From NCBI GenBank assembly GCA_031280825.1, contig JAITGE010000049.1:1-60979 (forward strand): 60,979 bases of DNA, read 5' to 3'. Origin of the DNA: Oscillospiraceae bacterium (GTDB lineage Bacteria > Bacillota > Clostridia > Oscillospirales > Acutalibacteraceae). The notes beneath the pieces are model-generated. The model did no database searches. It worked only from the letters and a program-made list of their open reading frames with translations, and had not been told where the DNA came from. The translations under genes were made by a program, and so were the position numbers. Positions 25,690 to 32,904 of the stretch are shown here, one piece after another (position 1 is the stretch's first letter; every line of letters begins with the position of its first letter).

Positions 25690-25830
25690 ATGAATGAGCT
25701 TGGCGAACTGCGAAAGTGCATGCATGAGGTAGAAGAGGAAGCGGATTTTAAGGGCTACTGGTTCTGCATCAGATTTTTGTCCGGGCTTGCCTTTTTGTTG
25801 ATGATAGGACAAATTCTGCCCTGCATATAA
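25690..25830 (+). CDS. 46-aa predicted membrane peptide upstream of tnpW
   Basis: ATG at 25690 with AGCAGGG just upstream and a possible promoter (TTGCTA about 25653, TAGGAT about 25676). The N-terminal half is charged (MNELGELRKCMHEVEEEADF) and the C-terminal half is one hydrophobic helix, roughly residues 22-46. Its stop TAATG overlaps the TnpW start. The segment FLSGLAFLLMIGQIL is repeated, with mainly synonymous codon changes, in the inverted copy at the other end of the element, which argues that it is or was translated. Confidence 0.5.
   Translation: MNELGELRKCMHEVEEEADFKGYWFCIRFLSGLAFLLMIGQILPCI
25774..25817 (+). repeat. Left inverted end of the recombinase element
   Basis: 44 bp matching the reverse complement of 27957-28000 at 37 positions. 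It contains its own partial dyad: TTTGTCC near its start and GGACAAA near its end, about 23 bp apart, a shape compatible with a recombinase binding site. Confidence 0.75.
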
Positions 25831-26018
25831 TGGCAGGGATAACATTGACGGACAAACAGGAGATTTCGCCCGCGCAAAAGGAAACTTTTGTGCAAATTGG
25901 CGGCAAAAATTTCACCGTAATCAGCACATTTGAAGGCACAAAAACGGCTAGCCAGCTGCTTTGCGACATGGCTGTCAGCCGGGTTTTATTTGGGGACCGA
26001 AATGCAGAAACCGCTTGA
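25830..26018 (+). CDS. TnpW-like small transposon protein
   Basis: A 62-aa protein whose central VQIGGKNFTVISTFEGTKTA stretch, followed by a short helix with DMAVSRVLF, matches the pattern of small TnpW proteins that accompany serine recombinases in clostridial elements. Their role is unknown. Start ATG at 25830 overlaps the upstream ORF's stop. The recombinase starts 74 bp downstream. Confidence 0.7.
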   Translation: MAGITLTDKQEISPAQKETFVQIGGKNFTVISTFEGTKTASQLLCDMAVSRVLFGDRNAETA

Positions 26019-26092
26019 CTTTCAAGGCTTTTTGAGGTGTCATGGGAATGCCCAATGGCTTCTTGTTGTACCTCAGCAAAGGAGGCTGTGAT

Positions 26093-27685
26093 TTGAGGAC
26101 ACGGGAATACAAAGCCGCTATCTACTGCCGTTTGAGCGTGGATGACGGCACCAGCAACGAAAGCATGAGCATCGGCAATCAGAAGTCGATGCTGACGGAT
26201 TATGTGCGCAAAAACGGGTGGAATATCGAAGAAATCTACATCGACGATGGTTGGAGCGGCACCAGTTTCGACCGCCCCGATTTTCAGCGCATGATTTCGG
26301 ACATTGAAAACGGCAGAGTGAACATGGTTGTGGTTAAAGATCTTTCGCGGCTCGGGAGAAACTACATTTTGTGCGGACAGTTCACGGAAATCTACTTTCC
26401 GGGCAAAAACGTGCGGTTCGTTGCAGTGAATGACGGCATAGACAGCGCACATTCCAACAATGACATTGCGCCTTTTAAGAATATTTTGAACGACATGTAC
26501 GCGAAAGATATCTCGACAAAAGTACGCAGCGCGTTATACGCGAAAGCCCGCCGGGGCGAGTATTTGGGGGCCTGCGACCCCTACGGCTACCTGCGCGACC
26601 CGAAAGACAAGCACCATTTGGTGATCAATCCCGAAGTTGCGCCCAATGTTTTGCGCATGTTTGAACTGGTAGTTTCCGGGTTTGGGCTGCGCAAAATCGC
26701 CAATTTGTATAACAAAGAGGGCATTTTGAGTCCCTCCGACTATGACAACTGGCGCAGCCGCGGCCCGGAAAGTGATGACTTCGCACCAAAAACCCCGTGG
26801 AGCATGAGTGTTGTGCGCAATATGGTGCGCAACGAGATGTTTATCGGCAACATGGTGCAGTGCCGCAAGCGCTCGCAATCCTATCGAACGCAGAAAATCG
26901 TGTGGAATCCGCAGGAGGATTGGGTGGTTGTGGAGGGTACGCACGAGGGGATTGTGTCAAAAAAGCTGTTCGAAACCGCGCAGAATGTGATATCTGGCCG
27001 CACGAGATTCATCAAAAAGCAGGGCGAACCGCATATGTTCGCCGGAATGTTATATTGCAAACAGTGCGGGCGCGTGATGCAGCACCACGTGCGCACGGAC
27101 TACGCCGATTATTTTTCCTGCGGCACCTACCGTGAACACGGGCGCCGCGCCTGCTCATCGCACCACATCAACGTGGACGATTTGGCCGAACTGGTGCTGC
27201 GGGATATCCAGGCGAACGTGCAACTTTTGCGGCAGGACGAGGAAGCGGCGGCCAAGCGCATCATGGCTGCGCGCTGCGCGGACGAGGAAAAGCGGATGTC
27301 CGCCGCGCGCAAAACTCTTGTGCAACAGCAAAAACGGCGTAGCGAACTGGACGGCAATATCAAGAAGGCCTTCGAGTCGAACATCACCGGCAAGCTGCCG
27401 GACGATTTGTTCCGCATGTTTTTGCAGGATTACGAAGCCGAACGACAGGCCCTGCGGGAAAAAGTGCGCGCGCTGGAGGATGAACTTCGCGCACTGGAAG
27501 CGACCAAAAGCGACGCTTCGGAGTTCATCGAACTGCTTCGCCAGCACGCAGACTTGCATACACTGAGCCGCCCCGTTTTGATGGCGCTGGTGGAGAAAAT
27601 CACCATCAGCGAGCCGCCGGAAGCCTATGGCCGCAACCGCAAGCAGACCATCGAAATCCGCTACAAGTTCGCGGGCGTTTTTTAG
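26093..27685 (+). CDS. Large serine recombinase (TnpX/resolvase-invertase family)
   Basis: A 530-aa site-specific recombinase. The start is TTG at 26093 because AAAGGAGG lies 8 bp upstream. The catalytic domain (1-150) has the nucleophile in IYCRLSVDD and arginines in VVKDLSRLGRNY. A recombinase domain follows (GACDPYGYLRDP, RKIANLYNKEGI), then a zinc ribbon (CKQCGRVMQHH... CGTYREHGRRAC) and a C-terminal coiled-coil (about 360-480). It is full length with no internal stop, so the element may still be active. Confidence 0.93.
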   Translation: MRTREYKAAIYCRLSVDDGTSNESMSIGNQKSMLTDYVRKNGWNIEEIYIDDGWSGTSFDRPDFQRMISDIENGRVNMVVVKDLSRLGRNYILCGQFTEIYFPGKNVRFVAVNDGIDSAHSNNDIAPFKNILNDMYAKDISTKVRSALYAKARRGEYLGACDPYGYLRDPKDKHHLVINPEVAPNVLRMFELVVSGFGLRKIANLYNKEGILSPSDYDNWRSRGPESDDFAPKTPWSMSVVRNMVRNEMFIGNMVQCRKRSQSYRTQKIVWNPQEDWVVVEGTHEGIVSKKLFETAQNVISGRTRFIKKQGEPHMFAGMLYCKQCGRVMQHHVRTDYADYFSCGTYREHGRRACSSHHINVDDLAELVLRDIQANVQLLRQDEEAAAKRIMAARCADEEKRMSAARKTLVQQQKRRSELDGNIKKAFESNITGKLPDDLFRMFLQDYEAERQALREKVRALEDELRALEATKSDASEFIELLRQHADLHTLSRPVLMALVEKITISEPPEAYGRNRKQTIEIRYKFAGVF

Positions 27686-27713
27686 CGACTTCGTTCCGTT
27701 TGGGATGACTGGG

Positions 27714-27917
27714 CTCAATGTAAAAATCCACGATAACATACTGACCCTGAAAAAACTGCTGCAAGTATTCCGTCAAAATCTTCTTCTGGTTGACCACGCT
27801 TTCACTTTCCGCATTGCCATCCTCGCGTGAAAGGCGAATGTAAACCGCGATGCGCCAGAGGATTGATCCTGCCGATTTTTTGCTGAAATGTTCCGTTTTG
27901 ACTGGTCTGCCACGCAT
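27714..27917 (-). pseudogene. Truncated N-terminus of a second serine recombinase
   Basis: The minus-strand frame from ATG 27917 (AAAGAGGG 6 bp upstream) reads MRGRPVKTEHF... WRIAVYIRLSREDGN... SVVNQKKILTEYLQ... VIVDFYIE, about 68 residues, including the catalytic serine of the resolvase fold. It then loses all similarity 28 bp from the 3' end of the intact recombinase and runs into its antisense. So it is a 5' fragment cut off at, or near, the junction with the plus-strand gene. Confidence 0.8.
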
Positions 27918-27956
27918 ATGCATCCCTCTTTCTGTGCTTTTCATTCTATGTGCGAA

Positions 27957-28000
27957 AGAATTTGTCCTATTATCCATAAAAAAGCAAGCCCAGACAGAAC
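27957..28000 (-). repeat. Right inverted end of the recombinase element
   Basis: Inverted copy of 25774-25817. Read on the minus strand it encodes VLSGLAFLWIIGQIL, close to the left-end peptide, but a TGA stands two codons upstream, so this copy is broken. Confidence 0.75.
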
Positions 28001-28115
28001 TTGTCAGGACATGCCGAAAATCAAAAAGACTTGGCAAAGTTACCGGGATACAGAACGGGCTAAATGATACCTATCGTGAGGCGAAGGAAAAGCGTGGTGC
28101 CTTGGACAGGACCCC

Positions 28116-28144
28116 TTGCATTTTTTTGCGTTATCCGTTATAAT
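28116..28144 (+). promoter_or_regulatory. Sigma-A promoter of yebC
   Basis: TTGCAT (28116-28121), 17-bp spacer, TATAAT (28139-28144), 33 bp before the ATG. The stretch 28001-28115 between the mobile element and this promoter shows nothing I can name. Confidence 0.82.
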
Positions 28145-28177
28145 GGTGTGGCAGACCAACGAAAGGAAGGGTTCCCT

Positions 28178-28924
28178 ATGTCGGGTCATTCCAAGTGGAG
28201 CACCATTAAGCGCAAAAAAGAAAAAACGGACGCGCAGCGCGCAAAAATTTTCACCAAAATCGGACGCGAAATTGCCGTCGCCGTGCGCGAAAGCGGGGCG
28301 GATCCCGGTTCCAACGCCAAGCTCAAGGATATTATCGCCAAGGCCAAGGCGAACAATGTGCCAAACGACAACATTGAGCGCATCATCAAAAAGGCGGCGG
28401 GCGAAAGCGGCGGCGCGAATTATGAAGAGATTGTTTATGAAGGCTACGGTCCTTCGGGCGTGGCGGTAATTGTGGAAGTCCTCACCGATAACCGCAACCG
28501 CACAGCGGCGGAAATGCGGCATTACTTTGATAAATACGGCGGCAACCTGGGGCAAAGCGGCTGTGTTTCGTATCTTTTCGCGCGGCAGGGTGTTTTGCTG
28601 GTGGAGCAGGACGGCGTGGAGGAGGATACGCTAATGGAGGATGCGCTCGAAGCCGGCGCGGCGGATTTTCTTGCCGACGGCGATGTGTTTGATGTGCGCA
28701 CCGATCCGGACAGCAGCTTCGGCGCAGTGCGTGACGCACTGGAAGGGAAGGGCTATGCGTTCCTTTCGGCCGAGGTTGAATTTGTGCCCGGCACAACGGT
28801 CGCCCTCACCAGCCCGAACGACATAAAAAACATGAACAAAATGCTTGAAATGTTTGAAGATAACGACGATGTGCAGGCGGTTTGGCATAATTGGGAAAAC
28901 GCCGGAGAGGGCGAAGAAGCGTGA
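28178..28924 (+). CDS. yebC: YebC/PmpR family protein
   Basis: A 248-aa protein starting at the family signature MSGHSKWSTIKRKKEKTDAQR is recognised at residues 1-20; SGADPGSNAKLKDIIAKAKANNVP and GYGPSGVAVIVEVLTDNRNRT follow. YebC proteins have been described as transcription regulators and, more recently, as factors that relieve ribosome stalling at proline-rich stretches. The ATG at 28178 has AAAGGAAGG upstream. The stop overlaps hemW (GTGA). Confidence 0.95.
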   Translation: MSGHSKWSTIKRKKEKTDAQRAKIFTKIGREIAVAVRESGADPGSNAKLKDIIAKAKANNVPNDNIERIIKKAAGESGGANYEEIVYEGYGPSGVAVIVEVLTDNRNRTAAEMRHYFDKYGGNLGQSGCVSYLFARQGVLLVEQDGVEEDTLMEDALEAGAADFLADGDVFDVRTDPDSSFGAVRDALEGKGYAFLSAEVEFVPGTTVALTSPNDIKNMNKMLEMFEDNDDVQAVWHNWENAGEGEEA

Positions 28925-30030
28925 ACCCTGCGGCGTGTTACATCCACATCCCGTTTTGCCGTTCCAAATGCCCTTACTGTGATTTTTATTCGCTGCGGTC
29001 AGACGCCGCAAGCATGCGCGTATATGCGGATTTTCTTGCTCGGCGTTTGCGGGATGCTGCCGGCTTCGGCAAGCGCTGGGCTTCGCTTTATTTTGGCGGA
29101 GGCACGCCCTCCGCGCTGCCGCCGGACGCGCTGAAAAATCTGCTTTCAGCAGCGGCGACGGGATTGAAGGATACCGCCTGCGAATACACCTTTGAATGTA
29201 ACCCCGGGGATGTGACGCCGGCGTTGGCGGCGCTACTGGCCGCGCACGGCATCAACCGCGTTTCGCTCGGGCTGCAATCCGCGGCGGAAGCCGAACGCCG
29301 CGCCCTCGGGCGGCGCAGCGGAGCGGTGCAATGCGACGCTGCCATCCGCCGCTTGCAGGCGGCGGGCATCAGTAATCTCTCGCTGGATGTGATGCTGGGC
29401 ATCCCGCTGCAAACGCCGGGCAGTCTGGAGCAGACGCTGCGCTTTTGCGCGGAGGCAGGCGCGGCGCACATCAGCGCGTATCTGCTCAAAACGGAAGAAG
29501 GTACGCGCTTCGCCGTGCGACCACCGCCCGGGTTGCCGGATGAGGACGCGCAGGCAGAGCTGTATGTTACCGCTTGCGGTTGGCTGCAGGAGCATGGCTA
29601 TGCGCAATATGAAATCGCGAATTTTGCCAAAGCCGGCTTCGCAAGCCGGCACAATCTCGTTTATTGGAACGCGGAGCCGTATGACGCTTTCGGACCGGGC
29701 GCGCATGGCTTTTTGGAGGGGCGGCGCTGGCATTTCCCCCGGGATTTGGACGCTTACCTGCGCGGTGCGGCGCCTGTCGCCGATGGCGGCGGCGGAGATT
29801 TTGCCGAATATGCCATGCTGCGCCTGCGCCTGGTGGATGGTCTGCGCGAGGATTTGACGCGCAAGCGCTTTGGGCACGGCATTCCTGCAGAGATGCGCTT
29901 AGCTGCCGCCCCGCTGCAGGCGCGCGCTCTTTTGTGTGCCGACGCGGCGGGTATCCGCCTGAACAGAAAGGGCTTCTTGCTTTCCAACACGATAACCGCA
30001 GCACTGCTGGAAAATATCGACAGCCGCTAG
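28921..30030 (+). CDS. hemW: HemW-like radical SAM protein
   Basis: A 369-aa radical SAM protein of the oxygen-independent coproporphyrinogen oxidase-like group; HemW proteins bind heme rather than oxidise coproporphyrinogen. The cluster motif CRSKCPYCDFYS (CX3CX2C) lies at about residues 13-24, then LYFGGGTPS, ECNPGDVT, NRVSLGLQS and the NLVYWNAEPYDAFGPGAHGF signature. Start is GTG at 28921 overlapping the yebC stop, with GGAGAGG upstream. It converges on and overlaps the dCMP deaminase by 4 bp. Confidence 0.9.
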   Translation: MNPAACYIHIPFCRSKCPYCDFYSLRSDAASMRVYADFLARRLRDAAGFGKRWASLYFGGGTPSALPPDALKNLLSAAATGLKDTACEYTFECNPGDVTPALAALLAAHGINRVSLGLQSAAEAERRALGRRSGAVQCDAAIRRLQAAGISNLSLDVMLGIPLQTPGSLEQTLRFCAEAGAAHISAYLLKTEEGTRFAVRPPPGLPDEDAQAELYVTACGWLQEHGYAQYEIANFAKAGFASRHNLVYWNAEPYDAFGPGAHGFLEGRRWHFPRDLDAYLRGAAPVADGGGGDFAEYAMLRLRLVDGLREDLTRKRFGHGIPAEMRLAAAPLQARALLCADAAGIRLNRKGFLLSNTITAALLENIDSR

Positions 30031-30509
30031 ATCCCGTTGGCACGCAAATCAATGGTGATCTGCGTGTCGCCCAGATCTAGCTGCGTGAGTTGCACGCCTG
30101 CCGCGCGGAGCATTTTTTTGCTGGCCTGCACCGCCGGAGTTTCGGCATACTTATCTGAAAGATACAGCACCTCTCCAATGCCGCACTGGACGATCGCCTT
30201 CGCGCATTCATTGCAGGGGAAGAGTGCCACATAGATTTTACATCCCTCCAGGTTGCGCCCGCCGCTGTTGAGGATGGCGTTCAGCTCCGCGTGGCAGACA
30301 TAATGGTATTTTTCCGGTCGATCCCAGCTGAAGGCGTCGTCCTCGCAGCCACGCGGCAAGCCGTTGTAGCCCAAAGACATGATGCGGTTGTTGCGCCCGA
30401 CAATGCACGCCCCCACTTGCGTGTCAGGATCCTTGCTGCGATGCGCGGAAAGCAGCGCGATGCCCATAAAATAGGCATCCCAGCTAATGTAGTTTTCGCG
30501 TTTTGGCAT
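30027..30509 (-). CDS. dCMP deaminase (ComEB-like)
   Basis: A 160-aa zinc deaminase making dUMP from dCMP for thymidylate synthesis. The zinc site is complete: CHAELNAI and PCNECAKAIVQ. GACIVG and YNGLPRGCEDD are typical of the dCMP group. ATG 30509 is preferred to 30515, which would sit directly on the AAGAAGG ribosome binding site. A TATACT-like -10 lies near 30536-30541 without a good -35. Confidence 0.92.
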   Translation of the reverse strand: MPKRENYISWDAYFMGIALLSAHRSKDPDTQVGACIVGRNNRIMSLGYNGLPRGCEDDAFSWDRPEKYHYVCHAELNAILNSGGRNLEGCKIYVALFPCNECAKAIVQCGIGEVLYLSDKYAETPAVQASKKMLRAAGVQLTQLDLGDTQITIDLRANGI

Positions 30510-30559
30510 GTGCATCCTTCTTTCGTCATCTTAGAAAGTATAGCATAGCTGAGCGCGGG

Positions 30560-30591
30560 GGAAAGAAAACGGCACCCACCGGGGTGAGTGC
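30560..30591 (-). terminator. Terminator of the tRNA-His/tRNA-Gln unit
   Basis: On the minus strand GCACTCACC and GGTGGGTGC form a 9-bp stem (30572-30591), followed by a T-rich run (30561-30570), 28 bp after tRNA-Gln. Confidence 0.8.
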
Positions 30592-30618
30592 GCGAATTGG
30601 GAGCGGACAGCTTGCCGC

Positions 30619-30693
30619 TGGCTGGGGAGGCGCGATTCGAACGCACGAATGACGGAGTCAAAGTCCGTTGCCTTACCGCTTGGCTACACCCCA
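30619..30693 (-). tRNA. tRNA-Gln (UUG)
   Basis: 75 nt with encoded CCA. The D arm is GCCAAGCGGTAAGGC, the anticodon loop CTTTGAC gives UUG, and the T arm GTGCG-TTCGAAT-CGCGC pairs. The acceptor stem TGGGGTG/CTCCCCA pairs except for a U6-U67 mismatch. Confidence 0.95.
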
Positions 30694-30785
30694 ATTTGGA
30701 GGGGAAACCGCAGACATTAGACTTTAGACGGTTTGAATACATCACCAACGGCAAAATTCAAAAGTCCAAAGCCTAAAGTCATGCA

Positions 30786-30863
30786 TGGGGTGGATAATCG
30801 GGCTCGAACCGACGACCCCCAGGGCCACAACCTGGTACTCTAACCAACTGAGCTATACCCACC
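30786..30863 (-). tRNA. tRNA-His (GUG)
   Basis: The anticodon loop TTGTGGC gives GUG. The extra 5' G (position -1) facing C73 expected for tRNA-His is present, and CCA is encoded. It is transcribed ahead of tRNA-Gln from the promoter at 30896-30924. The 92 bp between the two tRNAs contain an 8-bp inverted repeat (GACTTTAG/CTAAAGTC) of unknown meaning. Confidence 0.96.
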
Positions 30864-30895
30864 ACAAACAGTGCCGTACCAAACAGCACTGCTTC

Positions 30896-30924
30896 ATTAT
30901 ACGCCGCACCTGACGTTTTGTCAA
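30896..30924 (-). promoter_or_regulatory. Promoter of the tRNA-His/tRNA-Gln unit
   Basis: Minus strand: TTGACA (30919-30924), 17-bp spacer, TATAAT (30896-30901), a full consensus, 33 bp before tRNA-His. Confidence 0.92.
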
Positions 30925-30976
30925 GCGGCAAACATGAATTTTGCACATTTTGCGCGGGATTCGCTTGTCTGCGCTG

Positions 30977-31357
30977 TCAGCCATCGAACGTTGCGAACAG
31001 CACGCAGGGGCGCTGGATATTGCGGGTGCTGCTGCTCCAGCCTGCCATTTTCCCTTTAATTTTTGAATAATAGTGCGGTGGCGCGGCGTTTTGCCCGTGG
31101 GGCACAAACTCCTGCTTGAGCACGATGCCCGTTTCACTTAAAAAGGTAACGAGATATTCCTTGGGCGTATAAACCGCTTGTGTGCGGACGTCCGCCAAAA
31201 CAAACGCGACCTGCGGCTCCCAATGGTCAAAGCGCCAGCCCTTGGGCGGGCTGGGCGTTTTGGGGGCTTGCGCTGTTTTGCCGTGACGCACGCGGCGCTG
31301 CCCTAAGAACATGCCGTTAGCGTCGAAAAAATCTACTTTATACGTCTTTTCCAGCAC
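30977..31357 (-). CDS. Short InlB-type (Flg_new) repeat protein without signal peptide
   Basis: A 126-aa protein with two repeats of the Listeria-Bacteroides/InlB B-repeat type: YKVDFFDANGMFLGQRRVRHG...KGWRFDHWEP, then YLVTFLSETGIVLKQEFVPHG. Such beta-grasp-like repeats are normally secreted, but no signal peptide or membrane segment is present. GTG start at 31357, 5 bp after the preceding stop, with GGGAGG 10 bp upstream. It forms an operon with the larger repeat protein. Confidence 0.75.
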   Translation of the reverse strand: MLEKTYKVDFFDANGMFLGQRRVRHGKTAQAPKTPSPPKGWRFDHWEPQVAFVLADVRTQAVYTPKEYLVTFLSETGIVLKQEFVPHGQNAAPPHYYSKIKGKMAGWSSSTRNIQRPCVLFATFDG

Positions 31358-31362
31358 GGATT

Positions 31363-32793
31363 TTAAGCCTCCCTGCGTATTTTTACTTCCTGCGCTTCTT
31401 CGCTCCTGTGCGCCTGCGCGTTCGGCAGCAGATTCACCGGCGCGAGCGGCTGCGCCCGCATTTGCATATCAAAGGCTTTTGCTCCCTGCTCCGTGAGCAC
31501 CAGCACCGCATCGCCGCGCACGGCAAAGCGGAAGGGCGGCAACGTGCTTGCCTGCGCCAAATGAAGGCAGGCAAGGTCGCTTTGGCTCAGAACCACGCCA
31601 TAGCTCCAGCCGCCCATGGGGATCAGCTCCGGCTTAACAGGATTGCGCAAATCCAGCAGCTGTAAACGGCAAACGCTTGGCTCGCACTGCGCGTAAAGCT
31701 TGATATCCCCTGTAACGTTCCGCAGCCACGCGCCGGCTTCGCTTGCGGCAGGGAGGAATTCCCGCCCTACTTCCGTGACGGCTTTCCAGCCCAAAAAATT
31801 CCATCCCTGCTCCGGCTCATAAGGCGGGATTTCCGCAGTCGCGCCAAAGGGAACGATGATTTCATCCAGCTCGCGCCCTTGGCGGTCGTAGAACGCGACA
31901 AAGAAGGTTTCCCGTTCAAGCTCCTCGTGAATTTCCCGCGCTTCGGTCACAAAATCCAGCTCCCCGCGCCAGCGGCGGGCAATGCAGCCCTCCGGCAGCG
32001 GCGGCAGCGCGCGCGGCAGCGGTGCGGAGGCGCCATAGCGCACCGTCGCTGTGCCGTAATCCGCTCCGCTTTCGCTCAGGAAGCGCACGGAGAATTCCTT
32101 TTGGCGCACCGTTGCGCGCACAACCATATCCTGCGAAACGCAGGCAAGCGGCGCATTCCAGCCGGTATGCTCCCAGCCCTCGCCTTTGCGCGGGGTATAG
32201 AGCGGCGGGATGACCGCGCAGCCTTCCTTGATCATGCGCGGCGCGGTTTCGATCGGGTAGCCGCATTCGTCGCAGAAGGTGATGGAATATATGGGTACCT
32301 CCGCTTGCGGGATCTGCTCGGTTAAAGCGACGCAGAAGGTGTCGTCCAGCACACGGGCTGTGCTGCGGCTCCAGCCGATAAAGCGCAATTCCTTGGGCAA
32401 ACGATAGCAGTGCTCCCCGGCTTCTGTCGGCTCCGCGCCAAAGGGAAGCACACTTGGCGGGCTTGCGCTCCCGCCGTGCGCGATTTTCTGTGGCGGGCAA
32501 ATAGTCTTGCCAACCGGATCCAAATAATAGACTGTGTGCGTGATGGTCTGCTGCTTGGCGTAATGCACATCCACGATCGTGTCGTGCGCTACGCAGCACA
32601 GCGACGGCGGACTGAAGCAGATGAAATCCCAGCCCTCGCGGGGGGGGCGGCAATCCGCCGGGTAGGCGACACAATCCGCGCCCGCGCTCACAGGCAGGGT
32701 GAAAAAGGTCGCGCCGGGCGAGCCATCCTCCACAAAACGAAAGGATATGTTAAATGTAAAAACCTCCGGCGTTTTTTGCGAAAACAATCCCAT
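31363..32793 (-). CDS. Multi-repeat InlB-type protein without signal peptide
   Basis: A 476-aa protein with about five degenerate InlB-type repeats over residues 8-370 (recurring 'V-x-F-x-x-x-x-G ... V-x-x-G ... P ... G-W-x-x-x-x-W' pattern, for example FSVRFLSESGADYG and FFVAFYDRQGRELDE). A C-terminal region (about 375-476) has no repeat. The start MGLFSQ at 32793 has GAGGG about 11 bp upstream. There is no signal peptide. Rich in Cys for a surface protein. Function unknown. Confidence 0.72.
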   Translation of the reverse strand: MGLFSQKTPEVFTFNISFRFVEDGSPGATFFTLPVSAGADCVAYPADCRPPREGWDFICFSPPSLCCVAHDTIVDVHYAKQQTITHTVYYLDPVGKTICPPQKIAHGGSASPPSVLPFGAEPTEAGEHCYRLPKELRFIGWSRSTARVLDDTFCVALTEQIPQAEVPIYSITFCDECGYPIETAPRMIKEGCAVIPPLYTPRKGEGWEHTGWNAPLACVSQDMVVRATVRQKEFSVRFLSESGADYGTATVRYGASAPLPRALPPLPEGCIARRWRGELDFVTEAREIHEELERETFFVAFYDRQGRELDEIIVPFGATAEIPPYEPEQGWNFLGWKAVTEVGREFLPAASEAGAWLRNVTGDIKLYAQCEPSVCRLQLLDLRNPVKPELIPMGGWSYGVVLSQSDLACLHLAQASTLPPFRFAVRGDAVLVLTEQGAKAFDMQMRAQPLAPVNLLPNAQAHRSEEAQEVKIRREA

Positions 32794-32904
32794 GCTTGCA
32801 CATCCCTCTCTTGCGGGCATTTCCTGTTATTGCTCCGAATGGCAACAGTGTAACGCGCGCGGGAAGGGAAGTCAACGCAATAGCGTATGAAAGCGCAGGT
32901 TTTC

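Larger units (their letters stand above)
25690..28000. mobile_element. Serine-recombinase element with inverted ends
   Basis: The unit holds a small membrane ORF, a TnpW-like gene and a large serine recombinase on the plus strand, then a truncated serine recombinase on the minus strand. Ends at 25774-25817 and 27957-28000 are inverted copies (37 of 44 positions identical). It lies between iolG and yebC, both otherwise ordinary chromosomal genes. I found no direct target duplication at the edges. It could be one element carrying its own second recombinase fragment, or two related elements colliding. Confidence 0.65.

Noticed and set aside
25769-26452. A 227-codon minus-strand frame at the left end of the recombinase element
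   Set aside because: It is antisense to the recombinase and TnpW. The similarity of its C-terminus to a frame at the right end is explained by the inverted repeat read on the other strand.
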